From Colius striatus (lineage: Eukaryota; Chordata; Aves; Coliiformes; Coliidae): a stretch of DNA of 64,000 bases. Position 1 is the first letter of the stretch, and each line of letters opens with the position of its first letter. Shown one piece after another: positions 58,901-64,000 of this stretch. A model generated the notes under the pieces. The model saw only the letters and a program-made list of their open reading frames with translations. It made no database searches and was not told where the DNA came from. The stretch lies in NCBI RefSeq assembly GCF_028858725.1, contig NC_084790.1, forward strand, positions 28,189,031 to 28,253,030, written 5' to 3'. Made by a program: the position numbers and the translations under genes.

Positions 58901-60527
58901 AAGGCCGAAGATAACCACTACATAGAGGAGCACTCAAGATTGTGGGATTGACCCTATATCATGTAAGATCTGATTACTCACGTCTCCTTCTACCAGCCTC
59001 CCTACAGGAGTGACACAAACAGGCCATTTCAGTTTTGTAAACATTGTGATTCCGCTCTGGATTTTCTAGAAGTCTTAAACCACGCTTGATATGTGAGGAA
59101 GGATCTAAAAAACAAGTCCCAACTCTCTGCAGGGAGCCCAAAGGAGACATAACGGAAACACAAACACATTTCAGAGGCCAGGCTTGGAGAACTGAAAATT
59201 TACTTGCATATTGCACCTCCTGCGTTATACACAAGACAAAATGCTATTGAGCATAGTGGTTGCAGCTTCCCGTAGTATTGTCATTTCTAAGCATTTTCAC
59301 TTATTTGAAAATATTAATTCCACTAACTGGACTGTCTTTTGTCTCTAGTAACCTTTGTACGTAGGTACTTAGGAAAGGAGACCTTTTGAGGTGGCAAAAC
59401 AGGATTACTTCACAAGTATCACATTCAGTTTGGGGCATCAAATTCTGTGGATGACAGATGAATTAGACCCCAAAAGGCTGTGCCATAGATGATCAGAGAC
59501 TGGCGAAATAAGGGGGATTCCCCTTCCCCAAGAAAACATTATCCACGTTTAATGAAAACTTAAATGTGCAACGTTTAGGATAAGTTAACCATTCCACTCA
59601 CAGGACCGACAAGCAGGAGAGATCAGTTTCTGGCTGAAAGGTACTCCTTCGGCTCTCTCTTTTCTGTCTCACTGGGAATATTCTCTAGAGCAGCAGAAGA
59701 AACTTCCTGCCACCTCTTCTCAACTAAACCAGACTTCTGAATGGCATCTCACCAATTCATCACTACACACATCACATCGGCCTTATGCTTCTAACTCTTC
59801 TTTCACTCGCACAAACAATGCCGATGAAGCTTCACCTGCCTCGGCCAAGCAGCATGAGCTGCTGCACACACACCAAGAAAAAGCCACAACCAACGTTCTG
59901 CCCTTTCTCCCACACACAGTCTCTTCCCCGACGCTAGTGTAGCCGAACACCGGGTTCTGATGGCGGCGTCGACGGCAACAAGGAGCCGTCGGGCACTCTT
60001 CCCGCCACGCCAGCACGGCTTCCACCGGGCAGCGGCGCCCTAGCCCCAGGACCCGTAAGGGAGGCGGGTGCAGCCCCGCACGGGCGCGGAGGGAGGCAGC
60101 CTCCTCAAGCCCCTTCCTTCCGCTTCCCGGCTGCACCGACACCGCCCCTTACCCCAGGCCGCGCTGCTCTAAACAGCAATCCCCCCACACCCCGGCCGGA
60201 GTCCCGCCAGCCCAAGAGCCGCTCCAGCAGCCGCCAACACCGCGGGCCCTGAGCCGCCCGGGCCCCGCGGCACGACCGCGCGTCTCGCACTGGGAGGGGG
60301 GCAAGGAGCAAGAGAGCACGTCCAGCCGCCCTCCACAGCGGAGGGCCCGCGGCGGCGCGGAACGGGACTGCCGCTGCCGCCGCGCAGGGGAAGGGGGAGG
60401 CGCCGGCCGGGCTGCCACGGCCGGTGGGCGTGAGGCGGGCCCGGGAACCGGGAACGCCCCCACCTCGCCGTTACCTGCACAGGTCGTCCAGGACGCTGCT
60501 GGGAATCTCGGGCCGTTTGGTCTCCAT
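25796..60527 (-). CDS. DCP2: DCP2, m7GpppN-mRNA decapping hydrolase (complete, 11 coding exons)
   Basis: DCP2 removes the m7G cap from mRNA, releasing m7GDP and committing the RNA to 5'-3' decay. It works in the cytoplasm and P-bodies with DCP1 and EDC4. Coding exons, in order, are 60475-60527, 51559-51710, 47506-47633, 47003-47101, 35192-35344, 29992-30104, 29759-29884, 28896-29019, 28320-28427, 26648-26699 and 25796-25959. The sum is 1,272 nt, or 423 residues (human is 420, from memory). The N-terminal regulatory domain spans about residues 1-95, with the conserved Trp44 and Asp48 region. The Nudix box G-x5-E-x7-R-E-V-x-E-E-x-G spans 129-151, with catalytic Glu147 and Glu148 intact. Box B follows to about 240, then a disordered basic tail. 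The C-terminus is [18 protein letters not shown] plus SFDL, close to the mammalian one. Oddities are an AT-AC intron 2, a GC-AG intron 10 and a 6-residue duplication at 241-252. Confidence 0.96.
25960..26647 (-). other. DCP2: DCP2 intron 10, GC-AG type
   Basis: The donor on the transcript strand is ACAG/GCAAGT, the standard context of GC-AG introns; the acceptor is gagcag. The 688-base intron contains a 26-base tandem duplication (26394-26446). Confidence 0.85.
26394..26446. repeat. 26-base tandem duplication
   Basis: The unit beginning cacctagtataatctcat appears twice, head to tail and without mismatch, inside DCP2 intron 10. Confidence 0.85.
26648..26699 (-). CDS. DCP2: DCP2 exon 10
   Basis: Bounded by cttaactag/ and ACAG/gcaagt, it encodes [17 protein letters not shown] plus the first base of Asp. 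It matches the corresponding mammalian segment. With only 52 nt it is easily missed by ORF-based scanning. Confidence 0.9.
26700..28319 (-). other. DCP2: DCP2 intron 9
   Basis: A GT-AG intron (donor gtaaga) of 1,620 bases. I see no repeat or gene. Confidence 0.85.
28320..28427 (-). CDS. DCP2: DCP2 exon 9
   Basis: The acceptor is taatggcag and the donor is TTG/GTAAGA; it is phase 0 at both ends, 36 codons. It encodes [20 protein letters not shown] and then [16 protein letters not shown], a basic disordered segment matching the mammalian tail. A longer open frame on the same strand in another register is a shadow. Confidence 0.92.
28428..28895 (-). other. DCP2: DCP2 intron 8
   Basis: A GT-AG intron of 468 bases with donor gtaggt. 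Nothing is recognised inside. Confidence 0.88.
28896..29019 (-). CDS. DCP2: DCP2 exon 8
   Basis: The acceptor is cctgtactag and the donor is AAG/GTAGGT. It encodes [20 protein letters not shown] and continues to [11 protein letters not shown]. It belongs to the disordered C-terminal half and is moderately conserved with mammals. Confidence 0.92.
29020..29758 (-). other. DCP2: DCP2 intron 7
   Basis: A GT-AG intron of 739 bases with donor gtaaga. No repeat is recognised. Confidence 0.88.
29759..29884 (-). CDS. DCP2: DCP2 exon 7, with 6-residue tandem duplication
   Basis: The acceptor is tgctgacag and the donor is CTAG/GTAAGA. It encodes the end of the Box B region (PLREWIS), then [12 protein letters not shown], then the acidic serine stretch [16 protein letters not shown]. 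The RRNGDS unit is encoded by two 18-base copies that differ at one position (cgttcc versus cattcc on the + strand). Remembered mammalian DCP2 has a single RRFGDS here. Confidence 0.93.
29885..29991 (-). other. DCP2: DCP2 intron 6 (107 bases)
   Basis: A short GT-AG intron (donor gtatgt). It separates the last catalytic-domain exon from the Box B exon and is close to the lower size limit for vertebrate introns. Confidence 0.9.
29992..30104 (-). CDS. DCP2: DCP2 exon 6
   Basis: The acceptor is tttttctag and the donor is TCAG/GTATGT. It encodes [20 protein letters not shown] and [18 protein letters not shown]. This is the end of the Nudix fold and the start of Box B, which helps bind RNA and the cap. 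It is near-identical to the mammalian protein. Confidence 0.95.
31278..31933 (+). mobile_element. Solo LTR inserted in CR1 copy A
   Basis: About 656 bases interrupt CR1 text that is continuous in the copy at 38.8 kb (gccagggct...ctcacacagtgaaat). Terminal ttgggg...gcaaaca fits LTR ends. A poly(A) signal, AATAAA at 31854, is followed by cacatcatattggtgtctgg, similar in layout to the R/U5 of avian alpharetrovirus-like LTRs. The flanks tccgtcac and tcctcac look like a worn target duplication. It is on the + strand, so antisense to DCP2. No internal retroviral sequence is present. Confidence 0.65.
33482..33505. repeat. Poly-C tract in CR1 copy A
   Basis: Two runs of C split by a single A, also present in the CR1 copy at about 40419-40440 but two bases shorter there. 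The G-rich strand is the CR1 sense strand. Confidence 0.85.
35192..35344 (-). CDS. DCP2: DCP2 exon 5 (second half of the Nudix box)
   Basis: The acceptor is cttctcag/GTATTTG in transcript sense and the donor is CGG/GTATGT. It is phase 0, 51 codons. It begins [20 protein letters not shown] with the catalytic Glu147-Glu148 pair and continues to [10 protein letters not shown]. The exon 4/5 junction cuts the Nudix box right after R143-E144. Confidence 0.96.
35990..36112 (-). mobile_element. CR1 LINE, short 3' fragment of a different subfamily
   Basis: The + strand text tagattcacagattggtttg, then gggttgcaagagaccttcga and ctgccatgggcagtgacaac, is the antisense of the 3' end of an older CR1 subfamily that differs from the other copies in the window. 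Only about 120 bases remain. Confidence 0.75.
36857..37400 (+). repeat. 5' LTR of the ERV-L-like element
   Basis: It starts tgtagtgg and ends ccata; in the 3' remnant the same end reads ccaccaca, the inverted complement of tgtggtgg. It contains a TATA box (tataaa at 37095-37100), a poly(A)-type ATTAAA at 37274-37279 and the U5 text cctggcttgctgaggagg shared with the 3' remnant at 45897-45914. Confidence 0.8.
37408..37425 (+). promoter_or_regulatory. Retroviral primer-binding site (tRNA-Lys-like)
   Basis: tggcaccaaacatggggc lies seven bases after the 5' LTR. It differs at three of 18 positions from the tRNA-Lys1,2-type site used by many betaretrovirus-like elements. Classical mammalian ERV-L elements are named for a leucine tRNA site, so the priming tRNA differs here. 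Confidence 0.6.
37450..37899 (+). CDS. Hydrophobic 149-residue leader ORF of the provirus, function unknown
   Basis: An intact frame between the primer-binding site and the gag start at 37910. From the sequence I infer three hydrophobic spans: about residues 20-52 (including [20 protein letters not shown]), 68-86 ([17 protein letters not shown]) and 122-141 ([19 protein letters not shown]), separated by short charged loops. I do not recognise a family. It is intact while gag, pro and pol around it are broken, which is notable for a 149-codon frame, but chance cannot be excluded. It could be a membrane protein of the element, a captured sequence or a chance frame in the leader. Confidence 0.4.
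   Translation: MHCNYSKLMSAKLLWWSRSLAIIEFIFHFAMLGNKLLLTLALCCALILITLSWLDDFVKRMREPRNMMAQIITVSLILLLMDLLCCGSYLGEVMGQHTSFPSAWTDVDNFVTQTSQVLSHPYMRVLILLINMAGILHILWNLDSFGRTN
37910..38672 (+). pseudogene. ERV gag, 5' part (broken)
   Basis: The ATG at 37910 opens a 49-codon frame ([20 protein letters not shown] at the start) that stops at 38057. A further piece at 38374-38672 encodes [20 protein letters not shown] and then [12 protein letters not shown]. The latter resembles the capsid region of ERV-L/Fv1-type gag proteins. The reading is interrupted by stops and then by the CR1 insertion. Confidence 0.75.
38673..43095 (-). mobile_element. CR1 LINE copy B, nearly full length, inserted in ERV gag
   Basis: About 4.4 kb on the - strand, close to the usual full length of CR1. 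From its 5' end: a degenerate ORF1 (41978-43083) with a cysteine cluster ([11 protein letters not shown]...CHRC), a coiled segment ([14 protein letters not shown]) and an esterase-like piece ([25 protein letters not shown]). Endonuclease follows at 41295-41519 and 40801-41298, then reverse transcriptase at 39315-40229, then the 3' UTR and the catagaatca end. It shares with copy A a one-base frameshift in the endonuclease, a poly-C tract and the LADA active-site box. Removing it rejoins ERV gag, so it inserted after the provirus. Confidence 0.93.
42481..42513. repeat. Perfect 15-base hairpin in CR1 copy B ORF1
   Basis: cctctaatactacag is followed by a three-base loop (agc) and its exact reverse complement ctgtagtattagagg. 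It lies in the degenerate ORF1 region, directly 5' (on the - strand) of the ...[13 protein letters not shown] end. Confidence 0.85.
43096..43722 (+). pseudogene. ERV gag, 3' part
   Basis: The gag frame resumes after the CR1: [22 protein letters not shown] text (here [20 protein letters not shown]), then [19 protein letters not shown] and a basic C-terminal tail, to a stop at 43720-43722. It continues the capsid region begun before 38672. No CCHC zinc knuckle is seen. Confidence 0.75.
43790..44170 (+). pseudogene. ERV protease region (broken)
   Basis: The frame at about 43869 encodes [15 protein letters not shown], the aspartic-protease active-site box (D-T-G at 43878-43886), then stops. Downstream is [15 protein letters not shown], the usual C-terminal protease segment. 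In-frame stops and missing bases make it non-functional. Confidence 0.75.
44230..45234 (+). pseudogene. ERV reverse transcriptase (broken)
   Basis: The pieces read [53 protein letters not shown], then an open frame 44560-45234 with [18 protein letters not shown], the YIDD box at about 44701 and the connection [20 protein letters not shown]. Both active-site aspartates of YIDD are present, but the protein is split by frameshifts (for example near 44378 and 44560). Confidence 0.85.
45240..45870 (+). pseudogene. ERV RNase H (broken), cut at its 3' end
   Basis: The text includes [17 protein letters not shown], a stop at 45626-45628, then [20 protein letters not shown] and [19 protein letters not shown]. 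The coding trace runs on to KPIWAA (about 45850-45867) and then changes directly into LTR sequence, so the integrase part is absent. Confidence 0.82.
45872..45971 (+). repeat. 3' LTR remnant (last 100 bases)
   Basis: cctccctggcttgctgagga and cacctggcatccagccaggg match the end of the 5' LTR (37321-37400); it ends ccaccaca. U3, R and the first part of U5 are deleted together with the 3' part of pol. Confidence 0.8.
47003..47101 (-). CDS. DCP2: DCP2 exon 4 (start of the Nudix box)
   Basis: The acceptor is tttttcag/GTTC and the donor is GAG/GTAAGT. It is phase 0, 33 codons: [20 protein letters not shown] then [13 protein letters not shown]. It holds the G129, E135, R143 and E144 positions of the Nudix signature and the GWGFPKGK cap/phosphate-binding segment. 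Confidence 0.96.
47102..47505 (-). other. DCP2: DCP2 intron 3
   Basis: A GT-AG intron of 404 bases with a strong donor, AAT/GTAAGT. Nothing else is recognised. Confidence 0.9.
47506..47633 (-). CDS. DCP2: DCP2 exon 3
   Basis: It follows an AC acceptor (gctgtac/TCTTCAG), completes a Val codon and encodes [20 protein letters not shown] then [15 protein letters not shown], before gtaagt. This is the end of the regulatory domain and the hinge into the Nudix fold. The join FAKA-VFSHCPF matches mammalian DCP2 exactly and fixes the unusual splice sites. Confidence 0.95.
47646..47654 (-). promoter_or_regulatory. DCP2: U12 branch-point motif TTCCTTAAC
   Basis: A perfect match to the U12 snRNA-complementary branch consensus, with the branch adenosine about 13 bases before the AC acceptor, within the 10-16 base window typical of minor introns. 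Confidence 0.9.
47908..48474 (-). mobile_element. Solo LTR, avian ERV type, 567 bases
   Basis: In - strand sense it begins TGTCTTGGTTTTGGCTGAGA and ends GGTTAAACCACCACA, with a TATATAAA box (+ strand 48219-48226). This layout is that of a common bird LTR family (TGTCCTGGTTT...AAACCACxACA). The flanks accaa and ggcaa agree at three of five positions. No internal genes are present. Confidence 0.85.
48610..50370 (-). mobile_element. Long solo LTR (1.76 kb) of a related avian family
   Basis: In - strand sense it starts TGTGCTGGTTTGGCTGTGAC and ends GTTTGAACCACTGCA. The flanks ataag and atgag agree at four of five positions, which supports one insertion. It includes an AATAAA (+ strand tttatt at 48948-48953), the text gagtctgttttgcctgg typical of these LTRs, and an internal array of short repeats (49270-49650). 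The 91- and 78-codon frames inside have no recognised domain. Confidence 0.75.
49270..49650. repeat. Imperfect short-unit array inside the long LTR
   Basis: The text recurs as gggtccctctctagagaca, gggtcccttcctcaggaca, gggtccctccttcgggacg and gggtcccctcacaggacac, then as cactgcccctggc, cgctgcccctggt and tctgcccctgatg. Spacing is roughly 40-60 bases. Such arrays are common in the promoter part of this LTR group. Confidence 0.7.
50371..51558 (-). other. DCP2: Unique part of DCP2 intron 2
   Basis: AT-rich intronic DNA between the long LTR and exon 2. No repeat or gene is recognised. Confidence 0.75.
51559..51710 (-). CDS. DCP2: DCP2 exon 2 (regulatory domain)
   Basis: The acceptor is tttcttggcag/CCG and the exon ends GCTG before ATATCC. 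It encodes [20 protein letters not shown] then [20 protein letters not shown] and [10 protein letters not shown]. The segment includes the Trp44 and Asp48 positions implicated in cap handling and DCP1 contact. It is identical by eye to remembered mammalian DCP2. Confidence 0.96.
52520..54185. other. Unclassified GC-richer block in intron 1
   Basis: About 1.7 kb with clearly higher G+C than its surroundings, ending directly at the LTR target site. The longest frame (53544-54068, - strand, 174 codons) has no recognised domain and an unlikely composition. It could be the remnant of an ERV interior or an unlisted avian repeat; I do not recognise it. Confidence 0.4.
54191..54543 (+). mobile_element. 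Solo LTR with 5-base target duplication
   Basis: It begins tatcctgggtttggccagga (the usual TG has become TA) and ends aaaccaccaca. It is flanked by gtccc at 54186-54190 and at 54544-54548. TATAA is at 54286-54290, and U5 text (ttatttcaacccacaaag) follows. It is a related but shorter member of the same avian LTR group; its + orientation is antisense to DCP2. Confidence 0.85.
55400..56038 (+). mobile_element. LTR-derived sequence, 3' part
   Basis: The text gagttgagtctgttttgccc, then gatggtaactggtaagcaac and a ccaccaca end at 56031-56038, matches the downstream half of the long avian LTR also seen at 48.6-50.4 kb (there in reverse). The 5' border is unclear, and no TG start or target duplication is seen. 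Confidence 0.65.
56661..56700 (+). repeat. G-rich tract with quadruplex-like spacing
   Basis: agggtttggggttttttggg followed by tttcagtttgttgggggttt gives four runs of three or more G on the + strand. It lies in DCP2 intron 1; on the DCP2 transcript it is C-rich. Confidence 0.6.
60475..60527 (-). CDS. DCP2: DCP2 exon 1 coding part
   Basis: The ATG at 60527-60525 is chosen because [17 protein letters not shown] matches the mammalian N-terminus, and G follows the ATG. It ends with AG of a Ser codon at the donor TGCAG/GTAACG. The 5' UTR extends into the CpG island; the transcription start is not determinable here. Confidence 0.95.
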
Positions 60528-60652
60528 GGGGAAACGCGGCTCATCCCGACACGGCGAGGCCCAAACCACGATAGAGCGGCGGGGCCGGGACTCTTCAGTG
60601 CCCGCCCGGCAGGGAGTAGGGCGGGGAAGCTCCGGAGAGGCGGCCGCCTCCG

Positions 60653-60779
60653 CCAATCGCCTCCCGCCGCCGGTGCCGGGACCCGCCCGACAGGCGGCAC
60701 TGCTCGGGCACGGCGAGCCAATCGGCTGGAGAGCTACTGTGCGGATGGGACCCTCAGGTGATCGCGGGAGGCAGCCAAT
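60653..60779. promoter_or_regulatory. Three CCAAT boxes upstream of DCP2
   Basis: ccaat occurs at 60653-60657, 60718-60722 and 60775-60779, all in + orientation, spaced 65 and 57 bases apart and starting about 125 bases upstream of the DCP2 ATG. NF-Y binds such motifs, often in spaced sets in CpG promoters (family knowledge). Confidence 0.6.
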
Positions 60780-60855
60780 GGGCGCCGCGCCCGGCCCGGG
60801 GCATCACCGTCGCGTGCGCGAGGGCAAGGGCTCCCAGCGGCGCGAGGCGCGTCAC

Positions 60856-60865
60856 GCCACGTGAC
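60856..60865. promoter_or_regulatory. E-box in gccacgtgac
   Basis: A palindromic CACGTG core (60858-60863) of the USF/MITF/TFEB type lies about 330 bases upstream of the DCP2 ATG, inside the CpG island. Confidence 0.5.
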
Positions 60866-61281
60866 GGGCGGTGGAGCCGGCGGGGCGGGCGGGGCCGTGC
60901 AAGTCCCGCCGCTGGCGGCAGCTCCCGCTGCAGCCTCTAAGGCAGTCGGCTCGTTCTAGACGGGCTGTACTTCGGTTTCCTCCTCCGCGCGTTAAAATTC
61001 TCTGGGACGCGAGGCGGGGGAGGCGTTTTGGAATTGACGGGCTTCGGAGAGAAGCGTGAAGGCACTCTATTTCCCTTAACCTCGTTTTCCTTGCCGTCGA
61101 GGTTTTGTGCTGACGCCTTAAAGTTCAGCACTGGGAGGTACTTAAACTTCTCACAATGTGAATAACCGAGTACAGAAAGCGTTTTTAGGTGCGCGGTGCG
61201 GACTAGACGAGAAAGAGATGACAGACACGAGCGTCTCCGGGTTGGCGCTCGTTGAAAGCAGCTGCCGCGGCAGCCGCTCCT

Positions 61282-61451
61282 CGCGCCGCAGTTGCTGAGG
61301 CGGGCGGCCAGGGGCCGCTGTTGCCACTTCCCGCGCCCGTTTGTTGAGGCGGCTACAGGGGCCCCTGCGGCCGCTCCCTGCGCCGCAGTTGCTTGAGCCG
61401 GGGTCAGGGGCCGCTGCTGCCACTCTCCGCGCTGCAGTTGCTGAGGCGGGG
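61282..61451. repeat. Four-unit GC-rich tandem repeat, about 49-base period
   Basis: Units start near 61282, 61332, 61381 and 61430 with cgccgcagttgctgaggcgg, gcgcccgtttgttgaggcgg, cgccgcagttgcttgagccg and cgctgcagttgctgaggcgg, separated by caggggccgctg-type text. It sits at the outer edge of the CpG island. Confidence 0.8.
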
Positions 61452-61489
61452 ATGTTTCGCCTGCTCCAGACATGCAGTGGCAGCTGCTG

Positions 61490-64000
61490 CCGACGCCTTT
61501 GATTCCAGTTCGAAGTTAATATTTCAACCATTTCTTTGCCATGTGCCTTCCCCACCCCATCCTTGACAAAAGTGCCGAAGCATCATCAGACAGCAGTTGG
61601 ACAGCAGTTTCGTTGAGGTTGCCACTGCTGCACTCGCATCCTCCTCTGTGCTGGAACACGGAGGGCCACGGGGGGGGGAATCAGAATAGGTAGAAAAACA
61701 ATTATGCATAAAGCAGTGATTAGGTTTCTACTCTAGCTACCAGAACCAGCGAAGCTAGCTAGGTATCAGCAGAGGAGAGAGGACGAAAATGGACATGAAA
61801 TGGAGCTGTTGAATTATTTAAATACTTCAGTTTAGTTTCTCAAGTGATAATACTGAATTTTTGTCTATCGTTTCTTAAGATTGTTAATGTTTCTCAAGGC
61901 TTTTTGATTCTGTTAGGCAAAGCAGCGTGTAGAAACAGTGCCCAGGGTAAGACCAGCACATGTCCAAGATATAAGTTAACTTGAGTTAGCTGTGTAGCTA
62001 AACCAGGGATAGTAGATCTAGAGGACAACCAATGAATGACCACTGGAGGAGATAATGAATTGCAGAATTGGGTAATTGTTTCCTGGAATAGCATGTTCAT
62101 GGCAAATAACCTCATGAAAGGTGTTGAATATTCATGTTTTAATGTACAAAATCAATGTACTTTTGTCTTGTGGCATGCATGTTTGGTGGAAGGATCCCTG
62201 TGCATCCAGCACTGCATTAAAGAATACCTGCTCAATAACAACCCTGTTATTACTGAGTCTTTATTTCGGAATCCCTATCTAGCCACACCTAACTTCCCAC
62301 TCTCAGTGGAATGTTAAAAAGCAAGGGGAGGTTAGAAGCTCCAACTTAGAATCAGATGATGGGAAAGGTGATGTGAACCACGAGCAGTTTGGTTGTTGGT
62401 AGTGAACATAACACAATATAACTGTCTGGAATCACCAAAAGGAGGATGTGTCATTTTATGCTTCCCCCTGGTGCTGTACGTCTGGCATTCCACCAGATCT
62501 TGTACTGAGACAATTCATCTCCTAGGCTTAAAGTTCAATCTTCCTGGAAGTAAAACATTCATAGTAAAGAAAAAAATAATCTAGAGATTATTTTGAATTA
62601 TAATCTAGAGATTATTTTGAATTATTTTATTTTCTCAATGAAGAGAAATGCACTCTTGAAAAATTTTTGCTCTGGCAGTGCTGCAAAATTAAGCACTTGG
62701 ACACTCAGAGTGCTTGCAGGCACATTTGAATAAAGAAATGAGCAGACAAAGGCACCAGTCTGGTGCTATCCTGAAGATACAAAAAGTTACGTATATTCAC
62801 AATTCATTTCTTAACTGCTAGGGACAGAAAGTGAGAAGTGTATCCTTTTCCTCCTTTCCAAAGTTAAAGAGCAAGAGACTGCATGGTAGCTCCAGAAGTA
62901 CACAGGAAAGGCATTCTACCAGGTAAAGATGGAGCAATATTGTAAGATTTCAGACACAGTCTTAGAAGAAGCAGGACATTTACATATATTGATGTCTCTC
63001 CTGCAGTGGTACATGATGGTGTCTTTTGCCACACTATATTGCTGTGATACTTGACACGATGGATGGCTCATATCAATGTTGATTTATAAAAGTACTTAGG
63101 TAGAGGAAGGGAAGTCAAGCACTAACAATACTATTGATAAGACTAGACAGAGGGATGAATGGGAGGGTCTGAGTGCAAACTGGTAAATCCTATTGCCCAG
63201 AATTGAGTTTCTACCACAAAAGGTAGACATATGAGGTTCTAAAAAGTTACATTATCTGCATCCCTTTCAGGTATCAGGGTACTCTTCTTACTAGTGTTTT
63301 TCCCAGCTCTGCTACACGTTTTTTCCCTTTTTTTTCTTTCTCCATGCAGATATTGTACCAGAAGCTCCCACAACTGATAAGGAGAAATTAAAAACATGGT
63401 TTAGGAAATGTACTTTGACACCTTATGTTATCTATGCTACTATTAGCTCATTTGTGGTTTCTGGGAGAAAAAAAACACATCAAAAGCAAACTGAAACAAT
63501 GGAAAAGTCAATGTGTCAAAAGTTATGAAACATTCTTGGGTAATAATACCTTTAACATTGGAAAAATGTACCAACAGAAGAACATAATGAAAGTTTATAG
63601 GAAGTGCTCCCAAGTCCCCAGAATTAGGAGACCAAGAAGAGACAAATGTTTCTGCTTGCTCCACTTTTGAGACATTGCTGAAAGACTCTAGGTTGGACAG
63701 AAGTGTAAGAAAAAAAGTGTTCATAAGTGGGATTTGGAACTCTGTAACATCGTGTTTTCTTTTTTCTCACTTAAAACCTTGTTTTACATTTCTTAATTTC
63801 TTCACTCAAATAACGTGTACTCCTTTCAACCAATACCTCATGCAAAGCAAGTTTAGTTAAGGCTGACATATTCAGGTTATATTTCCCCAGAGATTAATCT
63901 ACATGTAGAGCTGGCAGGCATGGCTGTGTTGAGAGTGAAGTTGGCAATGCCCCTTGTCAAGCTGCAAGCGCAATTATGGTAGGAGGAGGACCAGATAAAG
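61490..64000. other. Upstream intergenic region
   Basis: AT-rich DNA beyond the CpG island. It holds a 24-base tandem duplication (62577-62626). Open frames up to 93 codons overlap on both strands without domains or splice context. I recognise no exon, LINE or LTR. Confidence 0.6.
62577..62626. repeat. 24-base tandem duplication
   Basis: The text taatctagagattattttga recurs 24 bases later without mismatch, giving two full copies. Confidence 0.85.

Larger units (their letters stand above)
51711..60474 (-). other. DCP2: DCP2 intron 1 (8.8 kb)
   Basis: A GT-AG intron (donor GTAACG after TGCAG). It contains an unclassified GC-richer block (52520-54185), a solo LTR (54191-54543), an LTR-derived piece (55400-56038) and a G-rich tract (56661-56700). 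56700-59900 is AT-rich without recognised elements. Confidence 0.85.
59930..61490. promoter_or_regulatory. DCP2: CpG-island promoter of DCP2
   Basis: G+C and CpG content rise sharply over about 1.5 kb centred on the DCP2 start codon, in contrast to the AT-rich flanks. It contains exon 1, three CCAAT boxes, a CACGTG E-box and many GC boxes. No TATA box is evident. Long open frames on both strands here are a by-product of high G+C. Confidence 0.85.

Noticed and set aside
60149..61473. Long arginine/proline-rich frames on both strands
   Set aside because: They lie in the CpG island, where stop codons are rare; several overlap on both strands and the tandem repeat inflates them.
1..64000. CRISPR arrays, operons, tRNA, rRNA or bacterial mobile elements
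   Set aside because: Nothing resembling them was seen; gene structure and repeats are those of a bird nuclear genome.

Overview
This is a vertebrate nuclear window, almost certainly from a bird. The evidence is a set of split genes with long introns, several CR1 LINEs that end in the typical ATTCTATG-type 3' repeat, solo LTRs of avian type and a CpG-island promoter. Two protein-coding genes lie tail to tail. On the + strand are the last four coding exons of MCC (coiled-coil scaffold, 1553-16469), encoding the C-terminal 203 residues and ending in the PDZ ligand ETSL. On the - strand is a complete DCP2 (mRNA-decapping Nudix hydrolase). Its 11 coding exons run from an ATG at 60527 to a stop at 25796 and add up to 423 codons plus stop, with every splice phase consistent. 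As I recall, human MCC and DCP2 are also convergent neighbours near APC; by the usual human 5q / avian Z homology this would be a Z-linked locus (inference, not shown by the sequence).

Layout. 1-16469: MCC exons and introns, with a sense CR1 3' fragment near 5 kb and a 2.2-kb antisense CR1 at 10.5-12.7 kb. 16470-25795: 3' UTRs of both genes. Near 20.4 kb a perfect 17-base inverted repeat carries an AATAAA on each strand and may define a shared, overlapping end for the two genes. 25796-60527: DCP2. Intron 5 holds a 3.6-kb CR1 split by a solo LTR. Intron 4 holds an ERV-L-like provirus (36857-45971) that is itself split by a nearly full-length 4.4-kb CR1. Intron 2 holds two antisense-inserted LTRs. 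Intron 1 holds two more LTR pieces and an unclassified GC-richer block. 59.9-61.5 kb: the CpG-island promoter of DCP2, with three CCAAT boxes, a CACGTG E-box and a four-unit, about 49-base tandem repeat. 61.5-64 kb: upstream DNA with no recognised gene.

The most interesting observations are these. DCP2 intron 2 is an AT-AC intron with perfect U12-type 5' splice and branch-site motifs, and intron 10 is a GC-AG intron. Exon 7 has an 18-base in-frame tandem duplication. The mirrored poly(A) signals lie between the convergent genes. A 149-codon hydrophobic ORF sits between the primer-binding site and gag of the ERV. Three CR1 copies share loss of the second aspartate of the reverse-transcriptase active site, and two of them also share a frameshift and a nearly identical block. 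There are no prokaryotic features, CRISPR arrays, tRNA or rRNA genes that I can support.
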